From: a virus
Strand: one strand, 5' to 3'
Length of the DNA stretch: 20,009 nucleotides
Virus record (IMG/VR): IMGVR_UViG_3300045950_000007
Location: 1 to 20,009 of that record
Position numbers and translations under genes: made by a program
The notes under the pieces: model-generated
What the model saw: only the letters and a program-made list of their open reading frames with translations
Databases searched by the model: none
Told to the model about the DNA's origin: nothing
Shown: piece after piece, positions 1-8,645 of the stretch
Layout: the number at the start of each line of letters is the position of its first letter
Numbering within the stretch: the stretch's first letter is position 1

Positions 1-256
1 GCTGCTCGACGGTCTGCGCCAGGCTGGCGACGCACTCGCCTGGCAGGCCGGCGACGCGCTCCCAGTCGGCCAGCAGCTCGTAGGTAGTGCGCGGGTCGGC
101 CTCGTCGATGATCTGACTGGCGCGCGCGTCGACGCGGGCGAACTCTTCGGCGAAGGCATCGAGCAGGCGGGTGAGCAGCGCACCCGGCTCGCGCGGCCAG
201 GCGGGGCCTTGTGGCAATAGAGCCTGGAGCTGGCTCAGGTAATCGGCGCGGCTCAT
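1..256 (-). CDS. Mu gp48-like baseplate/tail protein (DUF2313), partial
   Basis: The first 85 residues of a protein that runs off the left edge are visible. It begins MSRADYLSQLQALLPQG, followed by PAWPREPGALLTRLLDA and then RTTYELLADWERVAGLP. This is the characteristic start of the Mu gp48/YmfQ family (DUF2313), which sits at the baseplate next to gp47 in contractile-tailed phages. The ATG (complement of 254-256) overlaps the stop codon of the baseplate J gene in an ATGA junction, which fits translational coupling. The family assignment rests on the N-terminal pattern and on its position after gp47. The tail fibre genes would be expected further left. Confidence 0.88.
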   Translation of the reverse strand, partial: MSRADYLSQLQALLPQGPAWPREPGALLTRLLDAFAEEFARVDARASQIIDEADPRTTYELLADWERVAGLPGECVASLAQTVEQ

Positions 257-1305
257 GCCCATGTGATCGTCCCCATCGTGGCCATCTGGCCGGTGGTGTG
301 CGTCACGTCAGCGGCGGGCGCGGTCATGGTGTAGTTGGTCTCGCCGGCGGCAATGCTGATGGCCTCGCGGATGTGCGAGAGCAGGATGGTGCCGCCCGGC
401 TCGGCCTCGCGGCGCAGCAGGTCGGTGAGCTCGGCCTGCACGGCGGCCTTGACGGCGGCGGTGTTGGGCGTGACGGCGATGGTGAAATCCAGCGGCACGG
501 CCACGGGCGCGACCACGGTCACGTCCGCCGTGACCGGACGGCGCGCATCGATGTAGTCCTGCACCGACGCCACCTCGGCGGCGTCGGGGATGATGCTGGC
601 GTCGTCGTCGCGCACGAAGCGCACGGTCACGGTGCCGATGCCCAGCTCCTGCGGGTACACCCAGGCGCGGCTGACGCCCGCCACCTCCAGCGCCCAGGTG
701 ACGTAGTCGAAAGATGCGCCGCCGTGCGGGGCTTCCTTGAGGCGCGCCAGCAGCCGCGCGCGCAGGTCATCGTCCGACTCGGTGTCCGAGCCTCCGACGA
801 GGCCTCCGCTGGCCACGGTGGCCGCGCTGGTGACGCCCGCGATCGGCGTGGTGAGGGTAACGGCTACTCCGGCGATCGCATTGCCTGCCGCACCGGCCTC
901 GACGGCCGTGACGGCGGCTGTCACCGTGCCGGCGGACAGCGTAGCGTCCGCATCGGTCGCGTATTCGATGCCGTCAGCGCGGATCAGCGACGTGCCGGCC
1001 GGGACCAGCGTGCCGCTGGTCCCGGTAAAGGTGACATTGCCCGCCGCAGCGGCCGCAGCCTTGCGCGGCTGGTCGAGCCACAGCGTCGCCCATCGATCCA
1101 GGTATTCGACCTCGGCGGTGTCCGGGATCACCTGGTCGGCCAGCCATGCGATGTGCCCGTGCAGCCCGTGTGACACACCGGCGATCAGCCCGGCCAGCAC
1201 ATTGAGATTGCTGCGCCGCAGCCTGGCGTCCGCGCCGGGCAGGCCGGCCTCGATGTCGCCCTGGGCACGGTCGATCAGGTTCTGCAGGGATGGGCGTGAA
1301 AACAT
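253..1305 (-). CDS. Baseplate J-like protein (Mu gp47-like)
   Basis: This 350-residue protein is of the baseplate J family (Mu gp47, P2 gpJ, T4 gp6 relatives), which forms the wedge of the contractile-tail baseplate. It begins MFSRPSLQNLIDRAQGDIEA. The middle contains a long Ala/Val/Thr-rich beta region (about residues 85-170), the segment GGSDTESDDDLRARLLARLK and then PHGGASFDYVTWALEVAGVSRAWV, all typical of the family. The length is close to Mu gp47. The start codon shares one base with the gp46 stop (TAATG), and the stop overlaps the start of the gp48-like gene. No truncation or frame break is seen. Confidence 0.95.
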   Translation of the reverse strand: MFSRPSLQNLIDRAQGDIEAGLPGADARLRRSNLNVLAGLIAGVSHGLHGHIAWLADQVIPDTAEVEYLDRWATLWLDQPRKAAAAAAGNVTFTGTSGTLVPAGTSLIRADGIEYATDADATLSAGTVTAAVTAVEAGAAGNAIAGVAVTLTTPIAGVTSAATVASGGLVGGSDTESDDDLRARLLARLKEAPHGGASFDYVTWALEVAGVSRAWVYPQELGIGTVTVRFVRDDDASIIPDAAEVASVQDYIDARRPVTADVTVVAPVAVPLDFTIAVTPNTAAVKAAVQAELTDLLRREAEPGGTILLSHIREAISIAAGETNYTMTAPAADVTHTTGQMATMGTITWA

Positions 1306-1766
1306 TATGAGGCGCTCCAGAGTTTGTCGAACTTATAGCGGGTCGTCGTGCCGTCGGGTTTAACGATGTTGATCTGCGCGCCGATGATGCCCGCCGGGTG
1401 GTTGCGCACGATCCAAGTCTCGACGCTGACCGACCTGGCCACGCCGTCGCGCACCATCCACTCCAGAGCCTCTTCGCAGTATTCGCGCATCCTGGTGACG
1501 GTCTCCGGAAGCAACTTGGCGCGCTCAAGCAGCCAGAGGCGGCTGCCCATCCTGTCGCCTTCCTCGCCGGCGAACGCATCCAGCCAGGTGCCGCGCCGGT
1601 CTTCCGCGCCGCCTGGAATCGCATCGTCGTCCTCGGCGCGGCGATCGGTGAACAAGCTCAACAGCACGGAGGTGGTCAGGCCATCGTCCTGGGCGAGCAG
1701 CATGGACTCGACGGCGTAGTCCGCGCCGCGCTCCATGTCGATATAGACGGTGCGAATGTCGCTCAC
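1305..1766 (-). CDS. Mu gp46-like baseplate protein
   Basis: This 153-residue protein belongs to the phage GP46 family, a baseplate component that sits between the spike (gp45) and baseplate J (gp47) genes in Mu-like phages and is functionally comparable to T4 gp25-type proteins. Visible family marks are TVYIDMERGADYAV near the N-terminus, DDGLTTSVLLSLFTDRRA, the segment RGTWLDAF and the tryptophan-containing end FDKLWSAS. The ATG overlaps the gp45 stop (ATGA) and its own stop overlaps the gp47 start, so the three genes are probably translated as a coupled group. Confidence 0.93.
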   Translation of the reverse strand: MSDIRTVYIDMERGADYAVESMLLAQDDGLTTSVLLSLFTDRRAEDDDAIPGGAEDRRGTWLDAFAGEEGDRMGSRLWLLERAKLLPETVTRMREYCEEALEWMVRDGVARSVSVETWIVRNHPAGIIGAQINIVKPDGTTTRYKFDKLWSAS

Positions 1767-2284
1767 TGCGGGCCTCCGGTATTGCTGCCGCCGGTCTGCA
1801 CGCCGCCATGCGTGTGCATCTTGAGGCTGATGCCGCCGGCCGTCACGTCGCCGGTCACCTGCACGTCACCGCTGAACGTGGCCAGCGGGGAGTTCACCTC
1901 CAGCCTCGTTCCGGCGGTGAACTGGATGATGCGGCCGCGCTTCAGCACGATCTTGTCGCCTTCGTCGGTGTACAGCGCGACCTCGCCAGCCTGCAGCCCC
2001 TTGAGACGGAAGCGCCGGTCATCCATCGCCACGACGATCCCGTGGTCGCGGTCGCCGGAGATGCAAGCCATCAGCCCCTCGGCACCGGCCTTGGGAACGG
2101 AAGTGAAGCCGTAGTTCTGCAGGCGCTCGACGCCGTCGCGCACCTCGCTATCGAGCAGCTTGACCTGCACCAACTGGATGCCGCCGGCGTCGTTCACGGC
2201 GGCCAGCACCGCACGCGAGATCATCAGTCGCACTCGGCGGCGCAGCGGCGCGACCAGCTTGTCGAAGATGGTGGCGATGTCCAT
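1763..2284 (-). CDS. Mu gp45-like baseplate spike (gpV-type)
   Basis: This 173-residue central spike protein pierces the outer membrane at the tip of contractile tails. The start MDIATIFDKL at 2284 is chosen because its ATG overlaps the gp44 stop (TGATG) and a GGAG lies about 9 bases upstream. A longer reading in this frame is only the shadow of gp44. An N-terminal OB-like region (about residues 30-125) leads into a repetitive beta region (FSGDVQVTGDVTAGGISL) and the end MHTHGGVQTGGSNTGG. His157-x-His159 is the HxH motif that binds iron at the apex in Mu gp45 and P2 gpV. The family is clear; metal binding is inferred. Confidence 0.93.
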   Translation of the reverse strand: MDIATIFDKLVAPLRRRVRLMISRAVLAAVNDAGGIQLVQVKLLDSEVRDGVERLQNYGFTSVPKAGAEGLMACISGDRDHGIVVAMDDRRFRLKGLQAGEVALYTDEGDKIVLKRGRIIQFTAGTRLEVNSPLATFSGDVQVTGDVTAGGISLKMHTHGGVQTGGSNTGGPQ

Positions 2285-3384
2285 CAGAAAACGCTCCATT
2301 CGTCGCCGCTCTTTTTGGCGGACGCCTGCTTCTCGCGAATCTTCCCCGAGAGTCCTGCTGATTGCTTCCCCGCGATCAGGTCGAACGCCTCGCGTCCGCA
2401 CAGCCTCAGCTCGGCGCGTGTGCCGTTCTGTTCGTCCAGGGTCAGCGCCACCGAGGCCACCAGCAACTCGGCATCCACACCCAACCAGGGAGATGTGAGC
2501 CGCACCATCGTGTTCGGCTGCCAGAGCTTCCCGCCCGGCGTGCGCCAGCCCTGCACCGTCACGGTGGCGCGGCTGCTGCGACCGCGGCGCACATTGCGCT
2601 CCCACGCGGCGCGATCCTTGTAGGTGGCGTGCGGGCCACGACCTTCCGCCAGCACGACCAGCGGGCGGTAGCGTGTAACAAAGCTGTCAGAAGCTTCCGC
2701 GCGCACTTGGGAATGAGTCTCCGGCGTTTCGAGGTCGTCATCGCTGCCGCGATCCTGCCCCTTCACGATGTACTTCGAGTAGCGTTCCTTCATGCCGAAT
2801 TCGCCGGATGCAGCCAGGATGTTCACACCTTCCACCAGCTCGGCGACGTGCTGCGTCTCCTTTGCGCGCGTCAGCACCAGGCCGCCCTTGCCGTCCGAAA
2901 CGGGTAGCACCGCGCGCATGCGGCACGCGCGCTCGATGCATTCGTAGGCCGCTTCCCCTTCCTGAATCGAAAAGCTCTCGAAGGCTTTGCCCATGTCGGT
3001 TTCGACCGAGACGAGAATCTTGAACGGCGCACAGACATCGCGCACGACCCTGTCCAGCGCGGCATTCATCCACTGCCCTGATTTATGGATGGCCGCGCAA
3101 TCGACCAGGTCGCCAGCCGCATCGCGTCCGCTGACCTGAAAATCGTGCTGGGTGTCGGTGTAGGAAGGGCGCGCATCATCCACCCATCCGGTGATGACGG
3201 TCTCGCCGTCGGCGAGCACCTCGCAGCGCTCGCCGCGCTTGATCTGGCGTGGCGTATCCTGCCCCGGCCAGCGCTCCGACACGCCCAGCTCGAAGCTGCC
3301 CGCGATCTGCTCGATGCCGCGCTCGATGCGCGCCGTCTTCCAGCCGCCGTACACCACGCCGTTGATCTTGATCTCCGCGCTCAT
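2284..3384 (-). CDS. Mu gp44-like (gpP) baseplate hub protein
   Basis: This 366-residue protein matches the Mu gpP / gp44 baseplate hub (late control D-like fold), which connects the tail tube to the spike. The N-terminus has EIKINGVVYGGWKTARIERGIEQIAGSFELGV and RGERCEVLADGETVITGWVDD, the two beta motifs typical of hub domain 1. Mid-protein RPLVVLAEGRG and GWRTPGGKLWQPNTMV are characteristic of the gpP family. The start overlaps the gp43 stop (ATGA) and the stop overlaps the gp45 start. In Mu a late promoter lies just before gene P, but there is no intergenic room for one here. Confidence 0.92.
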   Translation of the reverse strand: MSAEIKINGVVYGGWKTARIERGIEQIAGSFELGVSERWPGQDTPRQIKRGERCEVLADGETVITGWVDDARPSYTDTQHDFQVSGRDAAGDLVDCAAIHKSGQWMNAALDRVVRDVCAPFKILVSVETDMGKAFESFSIQEGEAAYECIERACRMRAVLPVSDGKGGLVLTRAKETQHVAELVEGVNILAASGEFGMKERYSKYIVKGQDRGSDDDLETPETHSQVRAEASDSFVTRYRPLVVLAEGRGPHATYKDRAAWERNVRRGRSSRATVTVQGWRTPGGKLWQPNTMVRLTSPWLGVDAELLVASVALTLDEQNGTRAELRLCGREAFDLIAGKQSAGLSGKIREKQASAKKSGDEWSVF

Positions 3385-4586
3385 GCCGCCAGCACCTCCA
3401 GCGCGCTGCCGCCCGGCACGAAACCGGGATGGCGCACGCCGTTGCGCGAGACGATCTCCGCATCGCGCGACGGGTCGCCGTACAGACGGTAGGCCAGCAC
3501 GATGGCAGGCACCGTGGCGCGCGGGGTGACTTCCACCAGCTCGGTGAGGTCTGCGGCGCGCGTGCCGATGTCCTTGACCAGCGCCACGCGCAGGTCGGTG
3601 AGCGCGACATAGACGCTATCCGGCGCGGTCTCGGCCTGCGCCTGCAGCGCATCCGCCAACTGGTCGCGCACCGCGAGCGCCTCGGTGCGGCTGGCGAAAG
3701 TAACCTGACTGGCCGCGCGCGCCGACTCCACCAGCGCGGTGCGCTGCACCAGGTTGACCACGGCCGCCTGGTTGACGCCCTGCTGCACACGCGACGGCGT
3801 GGTGGCAGGCACCGAAGGCAGCGGCGTGAATCCGGATTGCGCCGTGCCGAACCCCGACAGCGTAGCCGTAGCCTGGCGAGCGGAAGAAGGGGAAAGCAAC
3901 CCGTTGAGCGCGCCGATCTGCGTGCCGAAGCGGCTGGCCAGATCGTTCGGCGTGCCGAGCAGCGACTCGGCCGCCCCGAGCAACGCATTCAGCTCAAAGT
4001 TGAATGCAGGCAGGATGTCCATGTCCGGCAGGTAGGAAAGGATCGTCCCGCGCACTCCATTGATCGCGGCCGTCACGTTGGACAATGCCGAAGTGCCGAC
4101 GAATGACGGAAAGCCGGAAACCTTGAATCGGCTGGCGAAGTCGCCGCGCACTGCGGATAGCGCGGTATCCGCCGCGCCGGACACCATAGACGGCGTGTCC
4201 ATGCGCACGGTCGGGAAACGGTTGCTGCCTGCCTCGATAAAGGTGAGCGAGTAGCTCGCCAGTCCGCCCGCTTCGATGCTCTCGGATGGGCGGCAATCCT
4301 GCACCGCCACCTGCATGTGCCCGCGCGTCGGGTGCACCAGCTCGCCGGGACCAGCCTGCTCGCAGGCGGCCTCCAAGCGATCGCGCCAGACGATGTAGTT
4401 GTCGCCGATGACAAAGGCCTCGATGGTGAACTCGCGCGCCTTGCGACCCATGTCCTCGACATAAGGGTCATCGCGGCCCGGATAACTGTGCACCACGTTG
4501 CGCCGGCCGAGCGCGGCCGATGCCGTGCGGAAGCGGAACTCGACGCCCCGGAAGCTGCCCTTCTGCCATTGGTCACGCCAGGCCAT
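3381..4586 (-). CDS. Mu gp43-like (gpN) tail/DNA circularization protein
   Basis: This 401-residue protein belongs to the Mu gpN family (DNA circularization protein N-terminal domain), a tail component between the tape measure and the hub. The N-terminal 110 residues carry the family marks: SFRGVEFRFRTASAALGRRN, HSYPGRDDPYVEDMGR, FVIGDNYIVWRDRLEAACE and PTRGHMQVAVQD. The middle third is Ala/Ser/Leu-rich and low in complexity. The C-terminus ends in VIVLAYRLYGDP-type and SRNGVRHPGFVPGG motifs common in this family. It starts in a TGATG junction with the tape measure stop. The name reflects history; in the virion it is a baseplate or tail protein. Confidence 0.92.
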   Translation of the reverse strand: MAWRDQWQKGSFRGVEFRFRTASAALGRRNVVHSYPGRDDPYVEDMGRKAREFTIEAFVIGDNYIVWRDRLEAACEQAGPGELVHPTRGHMQVAVQDCRPSESIEAGGLASYSLTFIEAGSNRFPTVRMDTPSMVSGAADTALSAVRGDFASRFKVSGFPSFVGTSALSNVTAAINGVRGTILSYLPDMDILPAFNFELNALLGAAESLLGTPNDLASRFGTQIGALNGLLSPSSARQATATLSGFGTAQSGFTPLPSVPATTPSRVQQGVNQAAVVNLVQRTALVESARAASQVTFASRTEALAVRDQLADALQAQAETAPDSVYVALTDLRVALVKDIGTRAADLTELVEVTPRATVPAIVLAYRLYGDPSRDAEIVSRNGVRHPGFVPGGSALEVLAA

Positions 4587-6355
4587 CAGTTGGCTCCCAC
4601 CATCGTCGGGCCGGAGTGGACGTTAAACCGCACGCCCGGCTGGCTGGATTTAACGCTGGCGTTGGCTCGGCCGTCCTGGTCGATCTTGATGCGGATGTCG
4701 CCTTTCAGATTAGCTTCCGCGTTCAGCGTGTTCAGCGCCATCTCGGCATCCTTGCTGCCGAAGAACTTCATGATGCGCAGCGCGATCTTGCCGACCAGAT
4801 CGGTATGGCCGAGCGCGTATCCACCCGCCAATGATGCGGTGCCGACGCCGGCGGCCGTCCCCATTGCACCCCAGCCCATCATGCGCAGCGCCGCCATATC
4901 TGAACCGCCCAACAGCGCGGCGCCAGTCAGGAATTTACGGGCGGCCGCGCCTCCCTTGACCAGCGTATCTGTAGGTATACCGATCCCCGACATACCGTCT
5001 CCCGGCATATTGACCACGAACACCGGAGTTACCCCGGCAGCCGTCTCCAGCGCCTTGCCGGCTGCGACCCCAGCGCCGACACTGCCGAACCTGCCCGACA
5101 GCGCCTTGAGAGCCTTGCCGCCATAGCGCGCGGTAGCCAGCGTTCCCAGCGTCAGGGCCGCACCGCCGAGCAGCATGTCCTTGCCGTCGAGACCGAGGCC
5201 GCCGTTTTCTTTTTTGTTCATGAGTAACCTGATGCTGCCATCCACTGCATCGTTGATAGGCTCGGCAAACTCATCCGCTGCTTCGCGCAGTGCTGCCCTC
5301 AGGCGGCCAACCTGGTCGATGGAATTATCGATCGCCTTGGGCAAGTCGCGCGCGATCGCTCCGCTCGCCCCGGATATCTGCGTGGCGAACTGGTTTACCT
5401 TGCCCAGCATGTCGCCGGACAGCAGCACACGCAGTCCCTTGATGGTGTCCAGGTCGGCATTGCCGAACGCCTTCTGCACGAACAGGGCTCGCTCCTTTTC
5501 CGTGCCGAGCTTGTCGTATTGCTTCTTGATGTCGGCGAGCACCTCAAGCGGATCTCGGCGCTTGCCGTCCTTGTCGAAGAACTTCACGCCGGTGGCCACC
5601 TGCGCATCCTTCATGTAGCGCAGGTTGGTGAAAAGCCGCAGCGTGCTGTCTGCCAGCGTGGCCAAGCGCTCCGGCTGGCGCTCGATCTGCGACAACCCTT
5701 CGATGAAGGCCAGCGTCTTGTCGAAGCCGAAGCCCGCCGCAGCCGCATTCGGGCCGATGCGCGCGAAGATGCTGGAAAGGTTCTGCAGTTCCGCGTTGCC
5801 CAAGCGACCGGCCACGGTCATCTTGTCCAGGATATCGGTGGCCATTTTCGGCTTGGCCAGATCGAAATCGAAGGCGGTCCCGGCCACGGTCAGCGCGCTG
5901 GTCAGGCTATCCGCACTCGCGCCGGTCACCGCCATCGCCTTGTTGGTGGCATCGATCACCGGCAGCGCTTCGTTAAATCTCAGCCCGGCCTGCACGGCAT
6001 TGTTGAACCCCTGCTGCAGTTCATCGACCGACTGACCGGTGTCCCTGCCCATGCGGAACAGTTCCTTGCGCAGGTTGGCCACATCGGCCTCGGCCACACC
6101 GGCGGTCTGGCCGATCTGCGTCAGGCTCTTGTCCATGCGCGCGGATTGGGCGATGGTGGCCACCGCGCCGACCGATACGCCAATCGACGCGAGCCTGCCT
6201 TCGACCGTGTTGAGCACTCCCTTGAGCGCCTCGAACTCGCGCTTCACGTTGCCGGTGAAGCTGCGCACGCCGCGCTCGCCGGCCACCAGCCCGGAGACAA
6301 ACCGGGCCGTGTCGGCATAGAGCTTCATCGATAGCGTTAAATCACGGGTTCCCAT
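4586..6355 (-). CDS. Tail tape measure protein (Mu gp42-like)
   Basis: This 589-residue protein lies exactly between the tail assembly chaperone and the gpN gene, the place of Mu gp42. Residues about 80-310 match the phage minor tail / TP901-type tape measure core (QTAGVAEADVANLRKELFRM, SVDELQQGFNNAVQAG, ALTVAGTAFDFD). The C-terminal half has hydrophobic glycine-rich stretches (about 385-405 and 475-515), as expected for a protein that may enter the host membrane. Tape length sets tail length; at the usual rule of roughly 1.5 Angstrom per residue a tail of about 90 nm is inferred, a little shorter than Mu. The start overlaps the frameshifted chaperone reading frame by 14 bases. Confidence 0.93.
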   Translation of the reverse strand: MGTRDLTLSMKLYADTARFVSGLVAGERGVRSFTGNVKREFEALKGVLNTVEGRLASIGVSVGAVATIAQSARMDKSLTQIGQTAGVAEADVANLRKELFRMGRDTGQSVDELQQGFNNAVQAGLRFNEALPVIDATNKAMAVTGASADSLTSALTVAGTAFDFDLAKPKMATDILDKMTVAGRLGNAELQNLSSIFARIGPNAAAAGFGFDKTLAFIEGLSQIERQPERLATLADSTLRLFTNLRYMKDAQVATGVKFFDKDGKRRDPLEVLADIKKQYDKLGTEKERALFVQKAFGNADLDTIKGLRVLLSGDMLGKVNQFATQISGASGAIARDLPKAIDNSIDQVGRLRAALREAADEFAEPINDAVDGSIRLLMNKKENGGLGLDGKDMLLGGAALTLGTLATARYGGKALKALSGRFGSVGAGVAAGKALETAAGVTPVFVVNMPGDGMSGIGIPTDTLVKGGAAARKFLTGAALLGGSDMAALRMMGWGAMGTAAGVGTASLAGGYALGHTDLVGKIALRIMKFFGSKDAEMALNTLNAEANLKGDIRIKIDQDGRANASVKSSQPGVRFNVHSGPTMVGAN

Positions 6356-6805
6356 TGGTCGGTTTGGTCAACATTCCCACGTAGTGGTTAAATTCGACGG
6401 CTGGCAGCGCGAGAATCTCCTGGCGCGACCAGCCGGTTTTAAGCGCGATCAGCAAAATGCAGTCCAGCACTCCGCGCTGATGCGCTATACGGCTTCCCCC
6501 AGCGCGTCGATCTCCACCTGCTTGTTGCGCAGTGCGCGATAGTCGATCGGCTTGAGCTTCTTCAGCATGTTGGTGGTGAACGGCCCGTTGAATTCCTGCC
6601 CGTCGTCAGACGTCACCTTGACCAACTGCCGCAGCATCATCTGGGCGTTGAATATGATCGGCGTCTCGACGCCGCCACCCTGTTTGGCGGCCTCCAGCTC
6701 CGCATCCATCATGTCGCCGGTATCGGCCTCGCGCATCTCGAAGCCGGTGTAGGTGACCCCGCCGATCTGCATGCCGCGCACAAACTTTCCAGTCGCAGAT
6801 TGCAT
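6342..6805 (-). CDS. Probable -1 frameshift product of the gp41-like tail assembly chaperone
   Basis: The gp41-like frame stops at 6485, but the -1 frame stays open from the G5 run (complement of 6496-6500) to a TGA at 6342-6344. A shift would add about 50 residues, including RGVLDCILLIALKTGWSRQ and EILALPAVEFNHYVGML, and give a protein of about 154 residues. The pattern of tryptophan, then EI-x-x-LP and EF-x-x-Y, is what tail assembly chaperone extensions (lambda G-T type) look like. The gene pair sits directly upstream of the tape measure, as in other long-tailed phages. The extension has no good ribosome binding site of its own. Shift efficiency and the exact codon are inferred. Confidence 0.72.
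6485..6805 (-). CDS. Mu gp41-like tail assembly chaperone
   Basis: This 106-residue protein of the Mu-like FluMu gp41 family is a cytoplasmic chaperone for the tape measure and is absent from the finished virion. It reads MQSATGKFVRGMQIGGVTYT, then GFEMREADTGDMMDAELEA and finishes with DYRALRNKQVEIDALGEAV. The start at 6805 is preferred over a TTG 15 bases upstream because it forms a TGATG junction with the tube gene and has a clear AAGGAGG about 7 bases upstream. A G5 run near its 3' end probably lets ribosomes enter a second frame. Confidence 0.9.
   Translation of the reverse strand: MQSATGKFVRGMQIGGVTYTGFEMREADTGDMMDAELEAAKQGGGVETPIIFNAQMMLRQLVKVTSDDGQEFNGPFTTNMLKKLKPIDYRALRNKQVEIDALGEAV
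6496..6500 (-). promoter_or_regulatory. Candidate ribosomal frameshift site (GGGGG)
   Basis: The end of the gp41-like gene reads GCG CTG GGG GAA GCC GTA TAG. The five G residues let a GGG-reading tRNA re-pair perfectly one base back, after which the -1 frame is open for about 50 codons. This is not the classic XXXYYYZ heptamer, because GAA would re-pair with GGA with one mismatch. Mu itself has been reported to use a -2 shift at this gene; the -2 frame here ends after about 22 codons, so -1 is preferred. Confidence 0.55.
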
Positions 6806-7155
6806 CACGCCTCCTTGCAATCGGTGCCGAAGAAGGTCGCCTTCACGCCGTCTTTCGACAGCTCAGGCACCGGGCCGCTGAATGCATCGGTGATCACGAA
6901 GCTCTTGCCGTTGTCGGTGTCGAAGCTGATCGTGGCGTTCTTGATGCCCTGGATTTCCTTGAGGCTGATGTCGGCCGTATGGATGATGGTGCAATCCACC
7001 TGCGGCGCTTCGATCTTTTCCTGGTGGCCCGCCACGCCAGCATCGCCGACCACGGCTTCGCGGCTCACGCCGCCGAACTTCAGGCTTGCGCCTTCCTTGG
7101 TGTTGTAGCGCTTGCCGGCGACGGTGATGAACGCGCGTCCGAATACTTGTGCCAT
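6805..7155 (-). CDS. M: Tail tube protein (Mu gpM / gp40-like)
   Basis: This 116-residue major tail tube protein polymerises inside the contractile sheath and forms the channel for DNA. MAQVFGRAFITVAGKRYNTK, then GASLKFGGVSREAVVG and VDCTIIHTADISLKEIQG, match the Mu-like tube family (FluMu gp40), whose usual length is near 118. It directly follows the sheath gene with an 11-base gap carrying an AAGGGAA ribosome binding site about 8 bases before the ATG, as expected for a highly made structural protein. Its stop overlaps the gp41-like start (TGATG). Confidence 0.94.
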   Translation of the reverse strand: MAQVFGRAFITVAGKRYNTKEGASLKFGGVSREAVVGDAGVAGHQEKIEAPQVDCTIIHTADISLKEIQGIKNATISFDTDNGKSFVITDAFSGPVPELSKDGVKATFFGTDCKEA

Positions 7156-7166
7156 GTCGATTCCCT

Positions 7167-8645
7167 TTACAGAATGTATTGAACAGCTGCCGCGAACACG
7201 TCAAACTGGTTGACGAGGTTCGGCGGAAGGATGGCGTTGACCCGGTTGGTATCGGCGTCGGAGCGCACCACGACCAGGTCTTTAATGAATTGGTCGAGGT
7301 CTTCCAGCAGACCGACCTTCTCCAGCTTCATGGCCGTGCCGATGTTGACGTTGCGGATCAGCTTTGGCGTGGCGATCGCCTGTCCAGGCTGGATGCGCTC
7401 CAGAACGTCGTCGCCCGCCAGCTTGTGGCGCGGGAAGTTGGTCAGCACGTCGCTGCGGAACGCGAAGCGCATGTAGTCCGCCGTCCACTTGGTATTGAGC
7501 TTGAGCAGGCTCACGTCGTCCATGCCGAAGGTGTTGGTCTGGTAGGTCGTCACCACCTGGCTGATGCTGGCGTTGCCGGCCTGGTCGAACACGATGGTGC
7601 TGATGCCGTCGTGCAGCAGGTTGTTGCGCTCGGTATCGGTGAACCTGTCCGCCTCGGCCGGAGCCGCGACATCAGGCAGCGCCAGCGATCGGAACGGCAC
7701 CGCCGGATCGATCGCGCCGCTGAACTCGCAGGCCGCACCGAACTGCGCCGAAATCACCCAGGGCAGCGACGGCGACTTGTAGAGGCCGCAGACCGTGCTG
7801 TGCGCGCTGTTGCGCGCGCCGCCGTAGGTGGAGAGCGCCGAGAAGCTGCCGTTCTTGTGGCCGAACACGTGGCCGGCGCGCATGCTCATGCCGCCCCAGC
7901 GGATCTGCAGCTCGTTTTCCATCAGCGCCATGTTGGCGGCATCCGTCCAGCCCATCAGGATGGTGTAGGGCGAAAGCGTGCTCATGGCCGTGATGGCCGC
8001 AGACACGTCCGGGTTGCCGGTGCCGTTCGCCATCGCGGTGATCGCCAGCGTCAGCCCGGCCGGGGTGAACTCGCCCTGGTAGTAGTTGACGCGCATATCG
8101 ATGTCGTTGCCCTCGACGCCCTTGTGGCGGCTGGTAACCGTCACGGTTCCGAGGTTCGCGGTCGCGGTCACCGCGCCGTCGGCGTCGGCATTGATCGCGG
8201 CAGCCACGTTGGCGGCCACCTGCGCCGCGGTCTGGGCGGAGGTAATCGCGACGGTCAGCCTGCGCCATCCGATGTAGAGGTACAGCGTGCCGCTCTCGAT
8301 CGGCGATCCGGTGAATGCCAGACTGCCGGAAGCCGCGACGCCGGCACCGTTATCGTCCAATGCCAGCGCGTAATACTCGGTATACGGGTTGACCTTGAGC
8401 GCCGCCGCGATCTGCTGCGCCAGCATCGAGCCGCGCCCGAAGTAGTTCACGCCGTCTTCCTTGCGGCTGACGCGGGTCAGCACGCCGGCGGCGACCGTGC
8501 CGGTGGAAAGGCGCTGGCCGAGAATCAGGATGCTGTGCCGCTGCTGCGGCAGGCCGCGCACGGAGCGGGTGTGGTCGACCTCGATGAACGCGCCCGGATC
8601 GCGCCAGTCCACGGGTATCGTCATGAAAGTAATGTTGTCCGGCAT
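7167..8645 (-). CDS. L: Tail sheath protein (Mu gpL / gp39-like)
   Basis: This 492-residue contractile tail sheath protein compares with about 495 residues in Mu gpL. It starts MPDNITFMTIPVDWRDPGAF. Family marks are RSVRGLPQQRHSILILGQ, an internal beta domain (about residues 90-170), the stretch YTILMGWTDAANMALMENEL and a C-terminal domain with NVNIGTAMKLEKVGLLED and a final FDVFAAAVQYIL. A CAGGAGACC ribosome binding site lies just before the ATG. It sits between the small gp38-like gene and the tube gene, the standard order. The long open frame on the other strand over the same bases is a GC-driven shadow. Confidence 0.96.
   Translation of the reverse strand: MPDNITFMTIPVDWRDPGAFIEVDHTRSVRGLPQQRHSILILGQRLSTGTVAAGVLTRVSRKEDGVNYFGRGSMLAQQIAAALKVNPYTEYYALALDDNGAGVAASGSLAFTGSPIESGTLYLYIGWRRLTVAITSAQTAAQVAANVAAAINADADGAVTATANLGTVTVTSRHKGVEGNDIDMRVNYYQGEFTPAGLTLAITAMANGTGNPDVSAAITAMSTLSPYTILMGWTDAANMALMENELQIRWGGMSMRAGHVFGHKNGSFSALSTYGGARNSAHSTVCGLYKSPSLPWVISAQFGAACEFSGAIDPAVPFRSLALPDVAAPAEADRFTDTERNNLLHDGISTIVFDQAGNASISQVVTTYQTNTFGMDDVSLLKLNTKWTADYMRFAFRSDVLTNFPRHKLAGDDVLERIQPGQAIATPKLIRNVNIGTAMKLEKVGLLEDLDQFIKDLVVVRSDADTNRVNAILPPNLVNQFDVFAAAVQYIL

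Noticed and set aside
211-1173. A 320-codon plus-strand frame opposite baseplate J
   Set aside because: Same GC-driven shadow effect; low-complexity Arg/Gly/His-rich product, and the minus-strand protein is a clear family member.
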